A stretch of DNA of 64,000 nucleotides, from the NCBI GenBank assembly GCA_039527025.1, contig BAAAJN010000005.1, forward strand, positions 62,001-126,000. The letters run 5' to 3'. Position 1 is the first letter of the stretch. Every line of letters starts with the position of its first letter. The stretch comes from Microlunatus lacustris (lineage in GTDB: Bacteria; Actinomycetota; Actinomycetes; Propionibacteriales; Propionibacteriaceae). The position numbers and the translations under genes are program-made. Under the pieces are notes generated by a model. The model was not told the origin of the DNA, ran no database searches, and saw nothing but the letters and a program-made list of their open reading frames with translations. Shown here one piece after another: positions 24,267 through 33,401 of this stretch.

Positions 24267-26833
24267 CCGGCCTCCACCTGCTGGCAGGCCAGCGCCCGCA
24301 CCGTCTCGTCGCGGCGCTCCAGGACCACGCGGCGGACCGACGGCGCGATCTCGGCGTCGGTCAACCAGGCGTCGAGCCGCTGCAGGAACGGCTGCTGCTC
24401 GGTCGGCCACGGGAACAGGTTCCGCAGCGCGTTCTTGCGCAGCGCCACGCCCTTGCTCGCCCACACCCCGCGGCTGGCGGAGATGTCCTCCGCCAGCTGC
24501 AGGTAGCGCTCGACGTAGGGCTCCAGCACCTCGTCCTGCTGGCGCTGCCAGAAGCCGAGGCAGATGGCGCCCTGCTGGGCGTTGGGAATGGTGTCCTCGT
24601 CCACGGCCAGTCGCCACGCCTCGGTCTTGGCCTCGGCGGTCGGCCGGGCCGCCCGGGCGCCCGCGGCACGCTCCTGCCCCGTGACCGAGCCGTCGGCCTG
24701 CTCCTCGGCGGCGATGACCGCCGCATCGGCGCGGCCCAGCGCGGCCAGCCGGGCGACCACGGCCCAGCGCAGGTCCTGGTCGAGCTCGAGCCCCGCCGGC
24801 ACGTCGCGGCCGTGCAGCCAGCCCTCGACCTCCTCGGCGCACTCCGGGTCGCGGGCGGCCCCGACGTAGGCCCGGGCCAGCGCCAGCTGGTGGTCCGAGC
24901 CCGCAGCGGCGTCGTGCAGCAACCGGCGCAGACCCTGCTGCCAGGTCGTCGCGGTGGCGGCGCGGCTGGCCGGCGGGGTGTAGCTGCCGGCGCTGGTCGC
25001 GGCCTGCGCCAGCAGGTTGTTCACCACGGTGAGGTCCGACTCCTGCGCCAGCCCACGGAGCACCAGGTCCAGGTGGGCGGCCGCGGGCAGCTCCGCGTCG
25101 CGGGTCGCGTCCCACACCGCCTGCCACCCGACGGCGCGGGAGAGCGGGTCGGCCAGCCCGGGCAGCGCGGCCAGGGCCGTGCGGGTGGAGTGCGGGTCCA
25201 GCCGGACCTTGCTGTAGGTGAGGTCCTCGTCGTTGGTCAGCAGCAGGTCGGGCAGCTCGCGGCCGACCAGGGCCGCTACTTCGGTCAGCTCCCCGCTCAC
25301 CTCCAGCTCCAGCCGGTCGGTGCGGGTCAGCGCGTCCCCCTCCCGGCGGTACAGGCCGAGCACGACGCGGTGGTCGCGCAGCGTCGGCCAGGACGGGTGC
25401 GCGCTCTGCCGGACCGCGGCTGCGGTGATCCGGCCGTCCTTGGTGGCCAGCTCGAGCGCCAGCAGGTTCACCCCGGCCTGCTCCAGCCACTGCTGCGACC
25501 AGGCGCCGAGATCGCGGCCAGAAGCCTCTTCCAGCGAGCGCAGCAGGTCGTCGAGCGTGGTGTTGGCGAAGGCGTGCTCGGCGAAGTAGGTGCGCAGGCC
25601 GGCGAGGAAGGTGTCACGGCCGAGGTAGCCCACCAGCTGCACCAGCACCGACCCGCCCTTGGCGTAGGTGATCTGGTCGAAGTTGGACTCGACCGCCTCG
25701 AGGTCGGGGATGTCGGCCGCGACGGGGTGCGTGGAGGGCAGCTGGTCGCCGCGGTAGGCGTTGGTCTTGAACCCGTGCAGGAACCGGGCCCAGACCGCGG
25801 TCTGGTCCTGTGCCAGCTCGCTGACCGCGAAGTTCGACGCCCAGGTGGCGAAGGACTCCTTGAGCCACAGGTCGTCCCACCAGCGCATCGTGACCAGGTC
25901 GCCGAACCACATGTGCGAGAGCTCGTGCAGGATCGTGTCCTGGCGCCGCGAGCGTGACGCGGCGGTGACCCGGCTGCGGAAGATGTACTCGTCGCGGAAG
26001 GTGACGCAGCCGACGTTCTCCATGGCGCCCGCGTTGTACTCGGGCACGAAAACCTGGTCGTACTTGCCGAAGGGGTAGGGGAACTCGAACTGGGTCTCGA
26101 ACACGTCGAAGCCGTCGGTGGTGATCTGGAAGATCTCCTCGGCGTCGAGGTGCTCCAGCAGCGAGGCCCGGCACCAGATGGCCATGGGCAGCTCGCCGGC
26201 CAGCGCCTCGTAGCTGGAGGTGACGCTGACGTAGTCGCCCGCCACCAGCGCGGTCAGGTAGGTGGAGATGGGCTCGGTCTCGGTGAACAGGTGCCGGACG
26301 ACGCCCTCGCCGGCGGGCTCGCGCTCCAGCGCGTGCCCGTTGGACACCACCTCCCAGGACGCGGGGGCGAGCACGGAGATGGTGAAGCGGGCCTTGAGGT
26401 CCGGCTGCTCGAAGCAGCCGTAGACGCGCCGGGCGTCGGAGGACTCGAACTGCGTGTAGAGGTAGGTGCGCTCGTCGACCGGGTCGACGAACCGGTGCAG
26501 GCCCTGGCCGCTGCGGCTGTAGCGGCAGACGGCGACGACGGTCAGCTCGTGCTCGCCGGGGGTGACCTCCAGCGGCAGCCGGGAGGCGACGAAGCCGGCC
26601 GGGTCGAGCGGGACGCCGTCCAGGGTGGCGCTGCGGACCGACGAGGCGATCAGGTCCAGGTGGGTGGAGCCGGTGCCCCGGCCGGTGAAGCTGATCGTCG
26701 TGGTGGAGACGAACTCCCGCGTCGGGTCGGGCAGGCCGGCGCCGGAGAGGTCGACCTCGACCGCGTAGCGGGAGGTGCTCAGCAGGGCGGAGCGGGCCTG
26801 CGCCTCGGCGCGGGTCAGGTTGTCGGGGAACAT
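24263..26833 (-). CDS. pepN: Aminopeptidase N (M1 family)
   Basis: The 856-residue zinc peptidase removes N-terminal residues from peptides in the cytosol. The substrate-anchoring GAMEN motif and the zinc site HELSHMWFGD with KESFATW 18 residues on are intact. The long helical C-terminal domain (about residues 530-850) is complete. The ATG at 26833 has CAGGAT 7 nt upstream, a leaderless pattern; ATG 26857 in frame would add eight residues. Confidence 0.95.
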   Translation of the reverse strand: MFPDNLTRAEAQARSALLSTSRYAVEVDLSGAGLPDPTREFVSTTTISFTGRGTGSTHLDLIASSVRSATLDGVPLDPAGFVASRLPLEVTPGEHELTVVAVCRYSRSGQGLHRFVDPVDERTYLYTQFESSDARRVYGCFEQPDLKARFTISVLAPASWEVVSNGHALEREPAGEGVVRHLFTETEPISTYLTALVAGDYVSVTSSYEALAGELPMAIWCRASLLEHLDAEEIFQITTDGFDVFETQFEFPYPFGKYDQVFVPEYNAGAMENVGCVTFRDEYIFRSRVTAASRSRRQDTILHELSHMWFGDLVTMRWWDDLWLKESFATWASNFAVSELAQDQTAVWARFLHGFKTNAYRGDQLPSTHPVAADIPDLEAVESNFDQITYAKGGSVLVQLVGYLGRDTFLAGLRTYFAEHAFANTTLDDLLRSLEEASGRDLGAWSQQWLEQAGVNLLALELATKDGRITAAAVRQSAHPSWPTLRDHRVVLGLYRREGDALTRTDRLELEVSGELTEVAALVGRELPDLLLTNDEDLTYSKVRLDPHSTRTALAALPGLADPLSRAVGWQAVWDATRDAELPAAAHLDLVLRGLAQESDLTVVNNLLAQAATSAGSYTPPASRAATATTWQQGLRRLLHDAAAGSDHQLALARAYVGAARDPECAEEVEGWLHGRDVPAGLELDQDLRWAVVARLAALGRADAAVIAAEEQADGSVTGQERAAGARAARPTAEAKTEAWRLAVDEDTIPNAQQGAICLGFWQRQQDEVLEPYVERYLQLAEDISASRGVWASKGVALRKNALRNLFPWPTEQQPFLQRLDAWLTDAEIAPSVRRVVLERRDETVRALACQQVEAG

Positions 26834-26840
26834 GCCGGAG

Positions 26841-26846
26841 ATCCTG
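26841..26846 (-). promoter_or_regulatory. -10-like box CAGGAT of pepN
   Basis: On the minus strand CAGGAT is followed by 7 nt and the pepN ATG (26833). Confidence 0.35.
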
Positions 26847-26978
26847 TCACGCGGCACCGACAGGGCCGTCCGCTGCGGGCCGAGCGGAACCGCCGACCAG
26901 GAACCGCTGAGAAGTCGTGCCCTCTGGCGTCCAGGACCGGTGACCCGTCAGCGGCTTCCCGGCCGGGCCCGTGGCAGG

Positions 26979-27782
26979 TCAGTCCCGACCGCGGACGGCG
27001 GCCGCGCCCATCAGGCCGGTCCAGCTGCCCTCGGCCTGCAGGTCGTCGTCGAGGCCGAGCCCGTCCAGCACGGTGGCGGCGGCCCGCGAGGTCTCGCCGT
27101 CCCAACGACCGGTCAGCTCGACCGGCTGCCCCCACAGGTAGCGGCAGACGGCCTGCACGGCGTGCACCTGGACGCCCGACCGCGGACTGAAGGTGGGGGC
27201 GCCGTCGCCGGAGCGGCCGTTGTCGACGTGCACGTGGTTGGCATGCTGGGCGTCGTAGAGGTAGGTGAGCACGTAGGAGAAGCGGGCGTGCAGGCCGGCC
27301 GCGACCGCCCAGTACCGGCGCCGCGCCTCCTCCAGCCGGGCGCCCTCCAGCGAGCGCCAGCGGTCGTAGCGGCAGGACACCTCGGAGCCATCAGCCAGCC
27401 GCACCCGGGCCAGGTCGAACGCCCGCCCGGCGTGGTGCCAGGAGTCGCAGGCCGTGCCGCCGTCGGTCCAGCTGCCGTAGGTGGTCAGTTCGACCGGGCT
27501 CGCCGGCAGCTCCTCGGCGAGCCCGGCGCCCCACTTCTCGAGGCGGGCGAAGAAGCCGGGGTCGAAGCGGAAGGCGCTGCGCCGCTCATCGGGCTCGTAG
27601 ACCAGCGGCAGCCCGGCCAGCCGACGGTGGGAGTCCAGCGAGGAGCGCGGCACGCAGCTCGCGCTCTCCCAGCGCTGCGGCACCACCCCGCCGAGATCGG
27701 GGACACCGCAGCCGGCCAGCCCGGCGGCTGCGAGCCCGGCGCCCAGCCCCAGCAGGCGGCGGCGGGGGAACGGGTCGGGCAC
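26979..27782 (-). CDS. Extensin-like / M15-type peptidase-fold lipoprotein
   Basis: The 267-residue protein starts with an arginine-rich signal and lipobox (RRRLLGLG then LAGC), so it should be exported, possibly by Tat, and lipid-anchored. The body shows SWHHAGRAFDLARV and ANHVHVDNG, the His...Asp and HxH pattern shared by extensin-like C-terminal domains and M15 D,D-peptidases. The last 50 residues resemble a small peptidoglycan-binding helix set. A role in cell wall cleavage or binding is likely but inferred. The GTG at 27782 puts the signal at the N-terminus. Confidence 0.72.
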   Translation of the reverse strand: MPDPFPRRRLLGLGAGLAAAGLAGCGVPDLGGVVPQRWESASCVPRSSLDSHRRLAGLPLVYEPDERRSAFRFDPGFFARLEKWGAGLAEELPASPVELTTYGSWTDGGTACDSWHHAGRAFDLARVRLADGSEVSCRYDRWRSLEGARLEEARRRYWAVAAGLHARFSYVLTYLYDAQHANHVHVDNGRSGDGAPTFSPRSGVQVHAVQAVCRYLWGQPVELTGRWDGETSRAAATVLDGLGLDDDLQAEGSWTGLMGAAAVRGRD

Positions 27783-27876
27783 ACGGCCAGGGTAGGGATC
27801 GGCCCAAGCGCCGCAGGTCCGTCCGGGGGCCGTCGAGAGCCCGAACCGGCGACGCCGGAGTGTCCGGGCCGTCTGC

Positions 27877-27882
27877 CAGACT
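27877..27882 (+). promoter_or_regulatory. -10-like box CAGACT of rpiB
   Basis: CAGACT is followed by 6 nt and ATG (27889), the same arrangement as at 8030. Confidence 0.35.
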
Positions 27883-27888
27883 GCTGCC

Positions 27889-28344
<456 letters not shown>

Positions 28345-28375
28345 GCCGGCCGTGCTCGCCGGGTCGGACCGCCGT

Positions 28376-28639
28376 TCAGCCGGCCGTGCGGCTGGGCCGT
28401 CGTCCGTCGACGCGGGCCATCAGGTCGGCCAGCACGTCGAGGGCGACCTCCTCGTCCTCGGCGTCAGGACGCGAGACGTCCCGAGCCCGCAGGGCACGGT
28501 CGAGGGTGACCAGTCCGGAGACACCGTCGCGCCCGAAGTCGCGCGGCCAGCCGTCGCGCCACTCGGTCTGGTGTCCCGCCTGAGCTCCCCCGCCGCGCGC
28601 TCCCGGAGGCCTGGCCCCCGGTGCCACCGCACCAGTCAT
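28376..28639 (-). CDS. Small hypothetical protein
   Basis: The 87-residue frame has a Gly/Pro-rich front and a more conserved-looking end: WPRDFGRDGVSGLVTLDRAL, then DEEVALDVLADLMARVDGR. I do not recognise a family. ATG 28639 has a TAGCGT box 7 nt upstream on this strand, which supports expression. Confidence 0.5.
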   Translation of the reverse strand: MTGAVAPGARPPGARGGGAQAGHQTEWRDGWPRDFGRDGVSGLVTLDRALRARDVSRPDAEDEEVALDVLADLMARVDGRRPSRTAG

Positions 28640-28734
28640 GGGCACCACGCTAGGCGAGTGTCGAGGGCGCCCAGAAGATCGAGACCAACTCGTGACCTCG
28701 CGTGTCGTGGCCTGCGCGGGGCGGTGAGCGCGCG

Positions 28735-30300
28735 GTGAGCCACCTCACGTTCCGGTGCGGGGCCGCCGAGGTCAGGATCGGGCCTGAGGGCACCGTGACC
28801 GCGACCCTGCCGGGAGCCTCGACGGCGCTGCTGGTCAGCGGCGGGCTGCTCGTGCACGCGACCGACGGCAGCCCGCTGCTGCCCGGGCCGCCGGAGGTCC
28901 GGGCCGACGACGACGAGGTCGAGCTGGCCTGGTCCGCCGGGCCGCTGGTCCTGGTCGTCCGGCACACCTTCGGGGCGGGCTGGGGGCTCCGGGTGGCCCT
29001 GGCCTGCCACGACGAGCCGGTGGACCTGGCCGACCCCCTGCTCACCTGGCGGGTGCCCGAAGAGCGGCCGGCCTGGGCGCTGGCGGCCGGGGTGGCCGCC
29101 AGCTACGCGGTGCTGCCGGCTGACGGCACGGGGCCGCTGCTGGGCGGGGTGCTGCGCAGTGGCGCGCTGCCCGCGGCCGACGCAGCCGGGCTGCACCTCG
29201 GCCCGGTCTGGCTGGCGGCGGGCAGCCGCTACGTCGTCCAGTGGCAGTGGGACCTGCACCCCGGGCCGCGCAGCCTGAGCCGCGGCCGGCACCCGCAGGT
29301 GCCGCGCCGCCTCGACCTCGACCTCGACGAGGTGGTGCTGGTCGACGCGGGGGAGGACGAGGCGCTGGTGCTGCCCGACGGGCTGGAGGCCGAGCGGACG
29401 CGCGGCCAGGTCGAGCTGAGCGCCGGCACCCCGGGCCGCTACCCCGTCGAGCTGCGGGCGGCGCGCGGGACGACCTGCTACGAGCTGCGGGTCGGCCCGC
29501 CGCTGGACGACCTGCTGGCCGGGCGGGCCCTGGCCGCGCTCGAGCAGCCCCGGACGAGGGCGGGCGTGGTCCGGCTGCCCGACGTCGACGCGGCCCTGGC
29601 CGTCCAGCGCGCGCTGGCCGTGGCCGCCCTGCCCGACGTCGAGCTGGCGGAGGAGGCCCTGGACCTGTGGACCGCCCGGTTGCCCGAGGACGACGCGTTG
29701 GACCCGCGGACCGTCGGGCACCTGTGCGGCGAGCACACCCGGACCGGCGACCCGTCCCTGCTGGAGCGCGCCGAGCAGTCCGTGCTGCTGGCCCGGGCCC
29801 CGGCCGCGGGGCTGGGGCTGGCCGCCACCCAGCTCTGCCTGGCGCTGCTGCTGGCCGGTCGGCCGGTCGCCCCGGTGCTGCAGCACCTGGCCGGGCTGGC
29901 GGCCGCCGCGGACCGGGAGCCGCTCGCCGGGCCGCTGCTGGAGCAGGCTGCGCTGCTGGAGCTCGAGGTCGTGACCACGGCCCGCGGCGTCCCTGACGGG
30001 GCCGCGGTAGGCGCAGGCCGGGTCCAGGACCGGGTGGCCGCGCTCGGCGGGTGGCTGGGCGCGGGGCTCCCCGGCCGCGCCGTCCGGCCGCTGCCGCTGG
30101 ACCAGCTGGCCCACCTCTGCGCCGTGCTCGCGCTGCTGCCGGAGCCGGCGGGCGCGGTGCACCGCACCCGCTGGGGCTGCACCGCGCACGCGCTGGCGGT
30201 CGGCGGCCGGGCGTCGGTCCTCGAGCGGGCCGGCTGGGAGGCCGGCCCGACGTCGGGGCCGGCGCTGTCCTGGCTGCTGCTGGGCACCCGCGCGGACTGA
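28735..30300 (+). CDS. Hypothetical protein, two-domain (beta-rich then helical)
   Basis: The 521-residue protein is not recognised. Residues about 1-255 alternate short strands (SHLTFRCGAAEVRIG, GPLVLVVRHTFG, YVVQWQWDLHPG, YPVELRAARGTTCYELRVG), as in a beta-sandwich. Residues about 260-510 are Leu/Ala-rich helices with few polar faces, as in an alpha/alpha toroid. That layout recalls some carbohydrate-active enzymes, but I see no catalytic acid motif. There is no signal peptide. Base composition matches the neighbours. GTG 28735 is the assumed start. Confidence 0.6.
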   Translation: MSHLTFRCGAAEVRIGPEGTVTATLPGASTALLVSGGLLVHATDGSPLLPGPPEVRADDDEVELAWSAGPLVLVVRHTFGAGWGLRVALACHDEPVDLADPLLTWRVPEERPAWALAAGVAASYAVLPADGTGPLLGGVLRSGALPAADAAGLHLGPVWLAAGSRYVVQWQWDLHPGPRSLSRGRHPQVPRRLDLDLDEVVLVDAGEDEALVLPDGLEAERTRGQVELSAGTPGRYPVELRAARGTTCYELRVGPPLDDLLAGRALAALEQPRTRAGVVRLPDVDAALAVQRALAVAALPDVELAEEALDLWTARLPEDDALDPRTVGHLCGEHTRTGDPSLLERAEQSVLLARAPAAGLGLAATQLCLALLLAGRPVAPVLQHLAGLAAAADREPLAGPLLEQAALLELEVVTTARGVPDGAAVGAGRVQDRVAALGGWLGAGLPGRAVRPLPLDQLAHLCAVLALLPEPAGAVHRTRWGCTAHALAVGGRASVLERAGWEAGPTSGPALSWLLLGTRAD

Positions 30301-30402
30301 CCGCTGCGGGGCCGTGAGGGAGGATGCTCGGCAGCGGAGCACGCGAACTGCCCGGGACATGCCCGCCGCAGGCCCGACCGGCCGCCGAAGGGACGAGACA
30401 CG

Positions 30403-31218
30403 ATGACGAACCCGCCGAGCACCGGCGCCACGCCCTCCCCGGGCCTCGCGCTGGTCGCCGAGCTCTGGTACCCCGAGGCGCCCGACCTCACCGACCCCGC
30501 GCTGCTGGAGGCCTTGCGCGCGGTCCGACCCGGCGCGGAGGCGCAGGGCGACTCGCTGAGCGTCCCGCACCCGCTGGAGGACCCCGACCTGCCACCGCTG
30601 GTCACCGTAGTGCTGCCCGGGTCTCCGCTGGGGCAGGACGGCAAGACGCTGCCCGACGTCAGCCAGACCTGGGACTGGGCCGAGGCGGAGGCGGCCGTCG
30701 CCCCCTGCCGGAGCAGCGTCCTGGTCACCGAGGTGCTCGCCGCGGGCCGCAGTGCCAGCGAGCGGGTGACCTCGCTGGGCGAGGTGGTCTCCGTGCTGGT
30801 GGCCCGGACCGCTCCCCGCGCCCTGCACTGGGCGCGCAGCCAGCGGGTCGGCGACCCGGCGACCTTCGGGGCCGGCGACCTGGACGGGGTGATCAACGTC
30901 CGGATGTTCGCCGACGCCCGCGACGAGAGTGCGCTGGCCATGGACACCCTCGGTCTGCACGTCTTCGACCTGCCCGACGTGCAGTGCCACTTCCGCGACC
31001 GCGAGCCCGGCGAGATCGCCGAGCTGCTGTTCTCGACGGCGGTCTACCTGTTCGAGGCCGGTGACGTGATCGAGGACGGCAACACGATCTCCGGCACCGA
31101 CGGCGAGGGTCGCTACCTCTGCCACCGGGAGGCCTCGCTGCTGGACCCGGCCCGGTTGGTCGTCGACGTCGACCTCGGGGAGCCCTGGGCGGCTGGCCGC
31201 CGGGACCGCTCGCTCTGA
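30403..31218 (+). CDS. DUF4261 domain protein
   Basis: The 271-residue protein matches DUF4261. The most conserved part is near the end: HVFDLPDVQCHFRDREPGE, then LLFSTAVYLFEAGDVIEDG and NTISG. Function is unknown; members sit in varied contexts and are sometimes linked to toxin or defence loci, with no sign of that here. The ATG follows GAAGGGACGAG. Confidence 0.78.
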   Translation: MTNPPSTGATPSPGLALVAELWYPEAPDLTDPALLEALRAVRPGAEAQGDSLSVPHPLEDPDLPPLVTVVLPGSPLGQDGKTLPDVSQTWDWAEAEAAVAPCRSSVLVTEVLAAGRSASERVTSLGEVVSVLVARTAPRALHWARSQRVGDPATFGAGDLDGVINVRMFADARDESALAMDTLGLHVFDLPDVQCHFRDREPGEIAELLFSTAVYLFEAGDVIEDGNTISGTDGEGRYLCHREASLLDPARLVVDVDLGEPWAAGRRDRSL

Positions 31219-31256
31219 GCGGTGGACTGGGCGCGGCGGCCGGTTGTGCGACCGGG

Positions 31257-31262
31257 CAGAGT
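31257..31262 (+). promoter_or_regulatory. -10-like box CAGAGT before the polyketide synthase operon
   Basis: CAGAGT is followed by 6 nt and GTG (31269). It would start the four-gene operon with a leaderless message. Confidence 0.35.
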
Positions 31263-31268
31263 GGGTCC

Positions 31269-32384
31269 GTGACCGTCAGCATCCGATCGATCGAGACGGT
31301 GGTCCCCGCCACCGTGCTCCCGCAGCCGGTGGTCCGCGACCTGTTCGCCGCGCAGCCCGGGCTCTCCCGCCTGCGGCAGCGGATGGTGGCGACCGTCTTC
31401 GACGCGTCGGCCATCGAGAGCCGGCACACCGTGCTCGCCGAGCTGGCGGGCGACGGGTCGACGGGCTCGGGGTTCCTGGACCCGGCGACCGGCGCCTTCC
31501 GGCCGCTGTCCACCGGTCGGCGGAACGCCGCCTACCGCGAGGCGGCGGGGGAGCTGTTCACCGCCGCGGCGAAGCAGGCGCTGGACGCCGCCCGCGGCCT
31601 GCTGCCGGCCGACGTCAGCCACGTCGTCACCGTCTCCTGCACCGGCTTCTACGCCCCCGGCCCGGACATCGAGGTGGTCCGGGCGCTGGGCCTGGACCCG
31701 GGCGTGCAGCGCTACCACGTCGGCTTCATGGGCTGCTACGGCGCTTTCCCGGCTCTGCGGGCGGCCGCCGACTTCTGCCGGGCCGACCCTGACGCGGTCG
31801 TCCTGGTGGTCGCCGTCGAGCTGTGCACCCTGCACCTGCGACGGCCCGAGGACGCCGACACCCTGCTCAGCTGCTCGCTGTTCGCCGACGGCGCGGCCGC
31901 CGCGGTGGTCAGCGCCCGACCGGCCCCTGCCGGCACCCCGCTGCTGGACCTGGACACCTTCGCCTCGGCCCTGGTCGTCGAGGGCGAGCACGACATGGCC
32001 TGGACGATCGGCGACGAGGGGTTCGAGATGGTGCTCAGCGCCCAGGTGCCCCGGCTGGTCGGCGCGCACGTCCGCGACGCCCTCACGCCGCTGCTGGGAG
32101 CGGGCGGCGACGGCTACCCGGGCGTGGACAGCTGGGCCGTGCACCCCGGGGGCCGCAGCATCCTCGACCGGGTGGAGTCCGCCCTGGAGCTGGCCCCGGA
32201 GCAGCTCGAGCCGTCGCGGGAGGTGCTGCGTCGCCACGGCAACATGTCGAGCGCCACGGTGCTGTTCGTGCTGCGCACCCTGCTGCTGGCGCCGCCGACC
32301 GGTGCCGGCCGGGTCTGCGCCCTGGCCTTCGGGCCGGGACTGAGCGTGGAGAGCGCCCTGCTGACCCGGCGCGACGCCGCGTGA
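31269..32384 (+). CDS. Type III polyketide synthase
   Basis: The 371-residue ketosynthase would extend an acyl-CoA starter with malonyl-CoA and cyclise the product. The catalytic triad is visible: Cys in GFMGCYGAFPAL, His in WAVHPGGRSILD and Asn in RHGNMSSATVLFV. The order and length fit bacterial chalcone-synthase-like enzymes that make alkylresorcinols, alkylpyrones or naphthalene derivatives. The stop overlaps the start of a methyltransferase gene (GTGA), and two more overlapped genes follow. The starter unit cannot be read from the sequence. Confidence 0.92.
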   Translation: MTVSIRSIETVVPATVLPQPVVRDLFAAQPGLSRLRQRMVATVFDASAIESRHTVLAELAGDGSTGSGFLDPATGAFRPLSTGRRNAAYREAAGELFTAAAKQALDAARGLLPADVSHVVTVSCTGFYAPGPDIEVVRALGLDPGVQRYHVGFMGCYGAFPALRAAADFCRADPDAVVLVVAVELCTLHLRRPEDADTLLSCSLFADGAAAAVVSARPAPAGTPLLDLDTFASALVVEGEHDMAWTIGDEGFEMVLSAQVPRLVGAHVRDALTPLLGAGGDGYPGVDSWAVHPGGRSILDRVESALELAPEQLEPSREVLRRHGNMSSATVLFVLRTLLLAPPTGAGRVCALAFGPGLSVESALLTRRDAA

Positions 32385-33079
32385 GCGTGGACCTGCGGCA
32401 CCGCGACACCGCCGTGCTCGAGCTGATGGACGACCCGGCCTGCGACGAGCAGGCGCTGCGCCGCACGTACGCGCGATTCGCCCTGGTCAACCGGCTGGTC
32501 TCCGGCTGGCGGGGCACCTACCGGGAGCTGCTCCGGCCCCGGCTGTCGACCGGGCGGACGACGACGCTGCTGGACGTCGGGTTCGGCGGCGGGGACCTGG
32601 CCCGGGCGCTGGCCCGTTGGGCGCGGGCCGACGGGCTCCGGTTGGCCGTCACCGGAATCGACCCCGACCCGCGTGCGCTGGCCTTCGTCCGCGAGCGGCC
32701 CGCGACTCCTGGCGTCACCTACCGCGCCGCCGACACCACGGCGCTGGTGGCGGCGGGGGAGCAGTTCGACCTGGTCACCTCCAACCACCTGCTGCACCAC
32801 CTCGACGCCGCCGCGCTGGGCCGGGTGCTGCCGGAGTGCTCGCGGCTGGCCCGCGAGCTCGTCGTGCACAGCGACCTGCGGCGCAGCCGGACGGCCTACC
32901 TCGGCTGGGCGCTCGCCGCCCGGCCGGCGGCCCGGGACTCCTTCCTGCACACCGACGGGCTCCGCTCCATCCGCCGGAGCTTCACCCCGGCCGAGCTCGC
33001 CGCCGTGGTGCCGGCCGGCTGGCGCGTCGAGCCGCAGCGGCCGTTCCGGCTGCGGGCGACCTGGAGCCCACGTGCCTGA
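32381..33079 (+). CDS. Class I SAM-dependent methyltransferase
   Basis: The 232-residue protein has SAM motif I LLDVGFGGGDLARALA near residue 65, the acidic GIDPDPRAL of motif II, and NHLLHHL. Linked to a type III polyketide synthase, it probably methylates the phenolic or quinone product, as in alkylresorcinol pathways. The GTG at 32381 overlaps the synthase stop by 4 nt. Confidence 0.87.
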   Translation: MSVDLRHRDTAVLELMDDPACDEQALRRTYARFALVNRLVSGWRGTYRELLRPRLSTGRTTTLLDVGFGGGDLARALARWARADGLRLAVTGIDPDPRALAFVRERPATPGVTYRAADTTALVAAGEQFDLVTSNHLLHHLDAAALGRVLPECSRLARELVVHSDLRRSRTAYLGWALAARPAARDSFLHTDGLRSIRRSFTPAELAAVVPAGWRVEPQRPFRLRATWSPRA

Positions 33080-33401
33080 GCTGGCCCGTCCGCTGCTCCG
33101 GGTGGCCGGCGGGAGCTACCTGGCCAGCTGCGCCCTGGGCGCCGGCGTGGCGACCGGCCTCCTGCGCACCGGCCGGGCCCGCTGGGTGCACCACGCGCTG
33201 TACACCAGCACCGCCACCCTGACCGCGCTGGCCCTGGCCGCCGCCGGTCGGGAGCGCGCCCCGGCGGGCTGGTGGTTGCTGCCCGTCGTCGTGCCGCTCG
33301 CGGTCGTGCCCTACGCGGGCACCCGCTCCTGGCGGCACGTGGCTGTCGCGGCCTCGGCCGCACCCTTCTACGCGGCCGCGCTGGCCGCAGACCGCGGGTG
33401 A
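33072..33401 (+). CDS. Small multi-pass membrane protein in polyketide operon
   Basis: The 109-residue protein has three to four hydrophobic segments (about 10-28, 38-56, 63-80 and 88-104). I do not recognise a family. Its GTG overlaps the methyltransferase stop by 8 nt, and its own stop is overlapped by the next start, so it is part of the operon. It may help place or move a lipophilic product in the membrane; that is inference. Confidence 0.65.
   Translation: MPELARPLLRVAGGSYLASCALGAGVATGLLRTGRARWVHHALYTSTATLTALALAAAGRERAPAGWWLLPVVVPLAVVPYAGTRSWRHVAVAASAAPFYAAALAADRG

Noticed and set aside
28376..31218. Defence island around DUF4261 and the unknown protein
   Set aside because: No nuclease, helicase, toxin or mobile element is near; neighbours are housekeeping and secondary metabolism.
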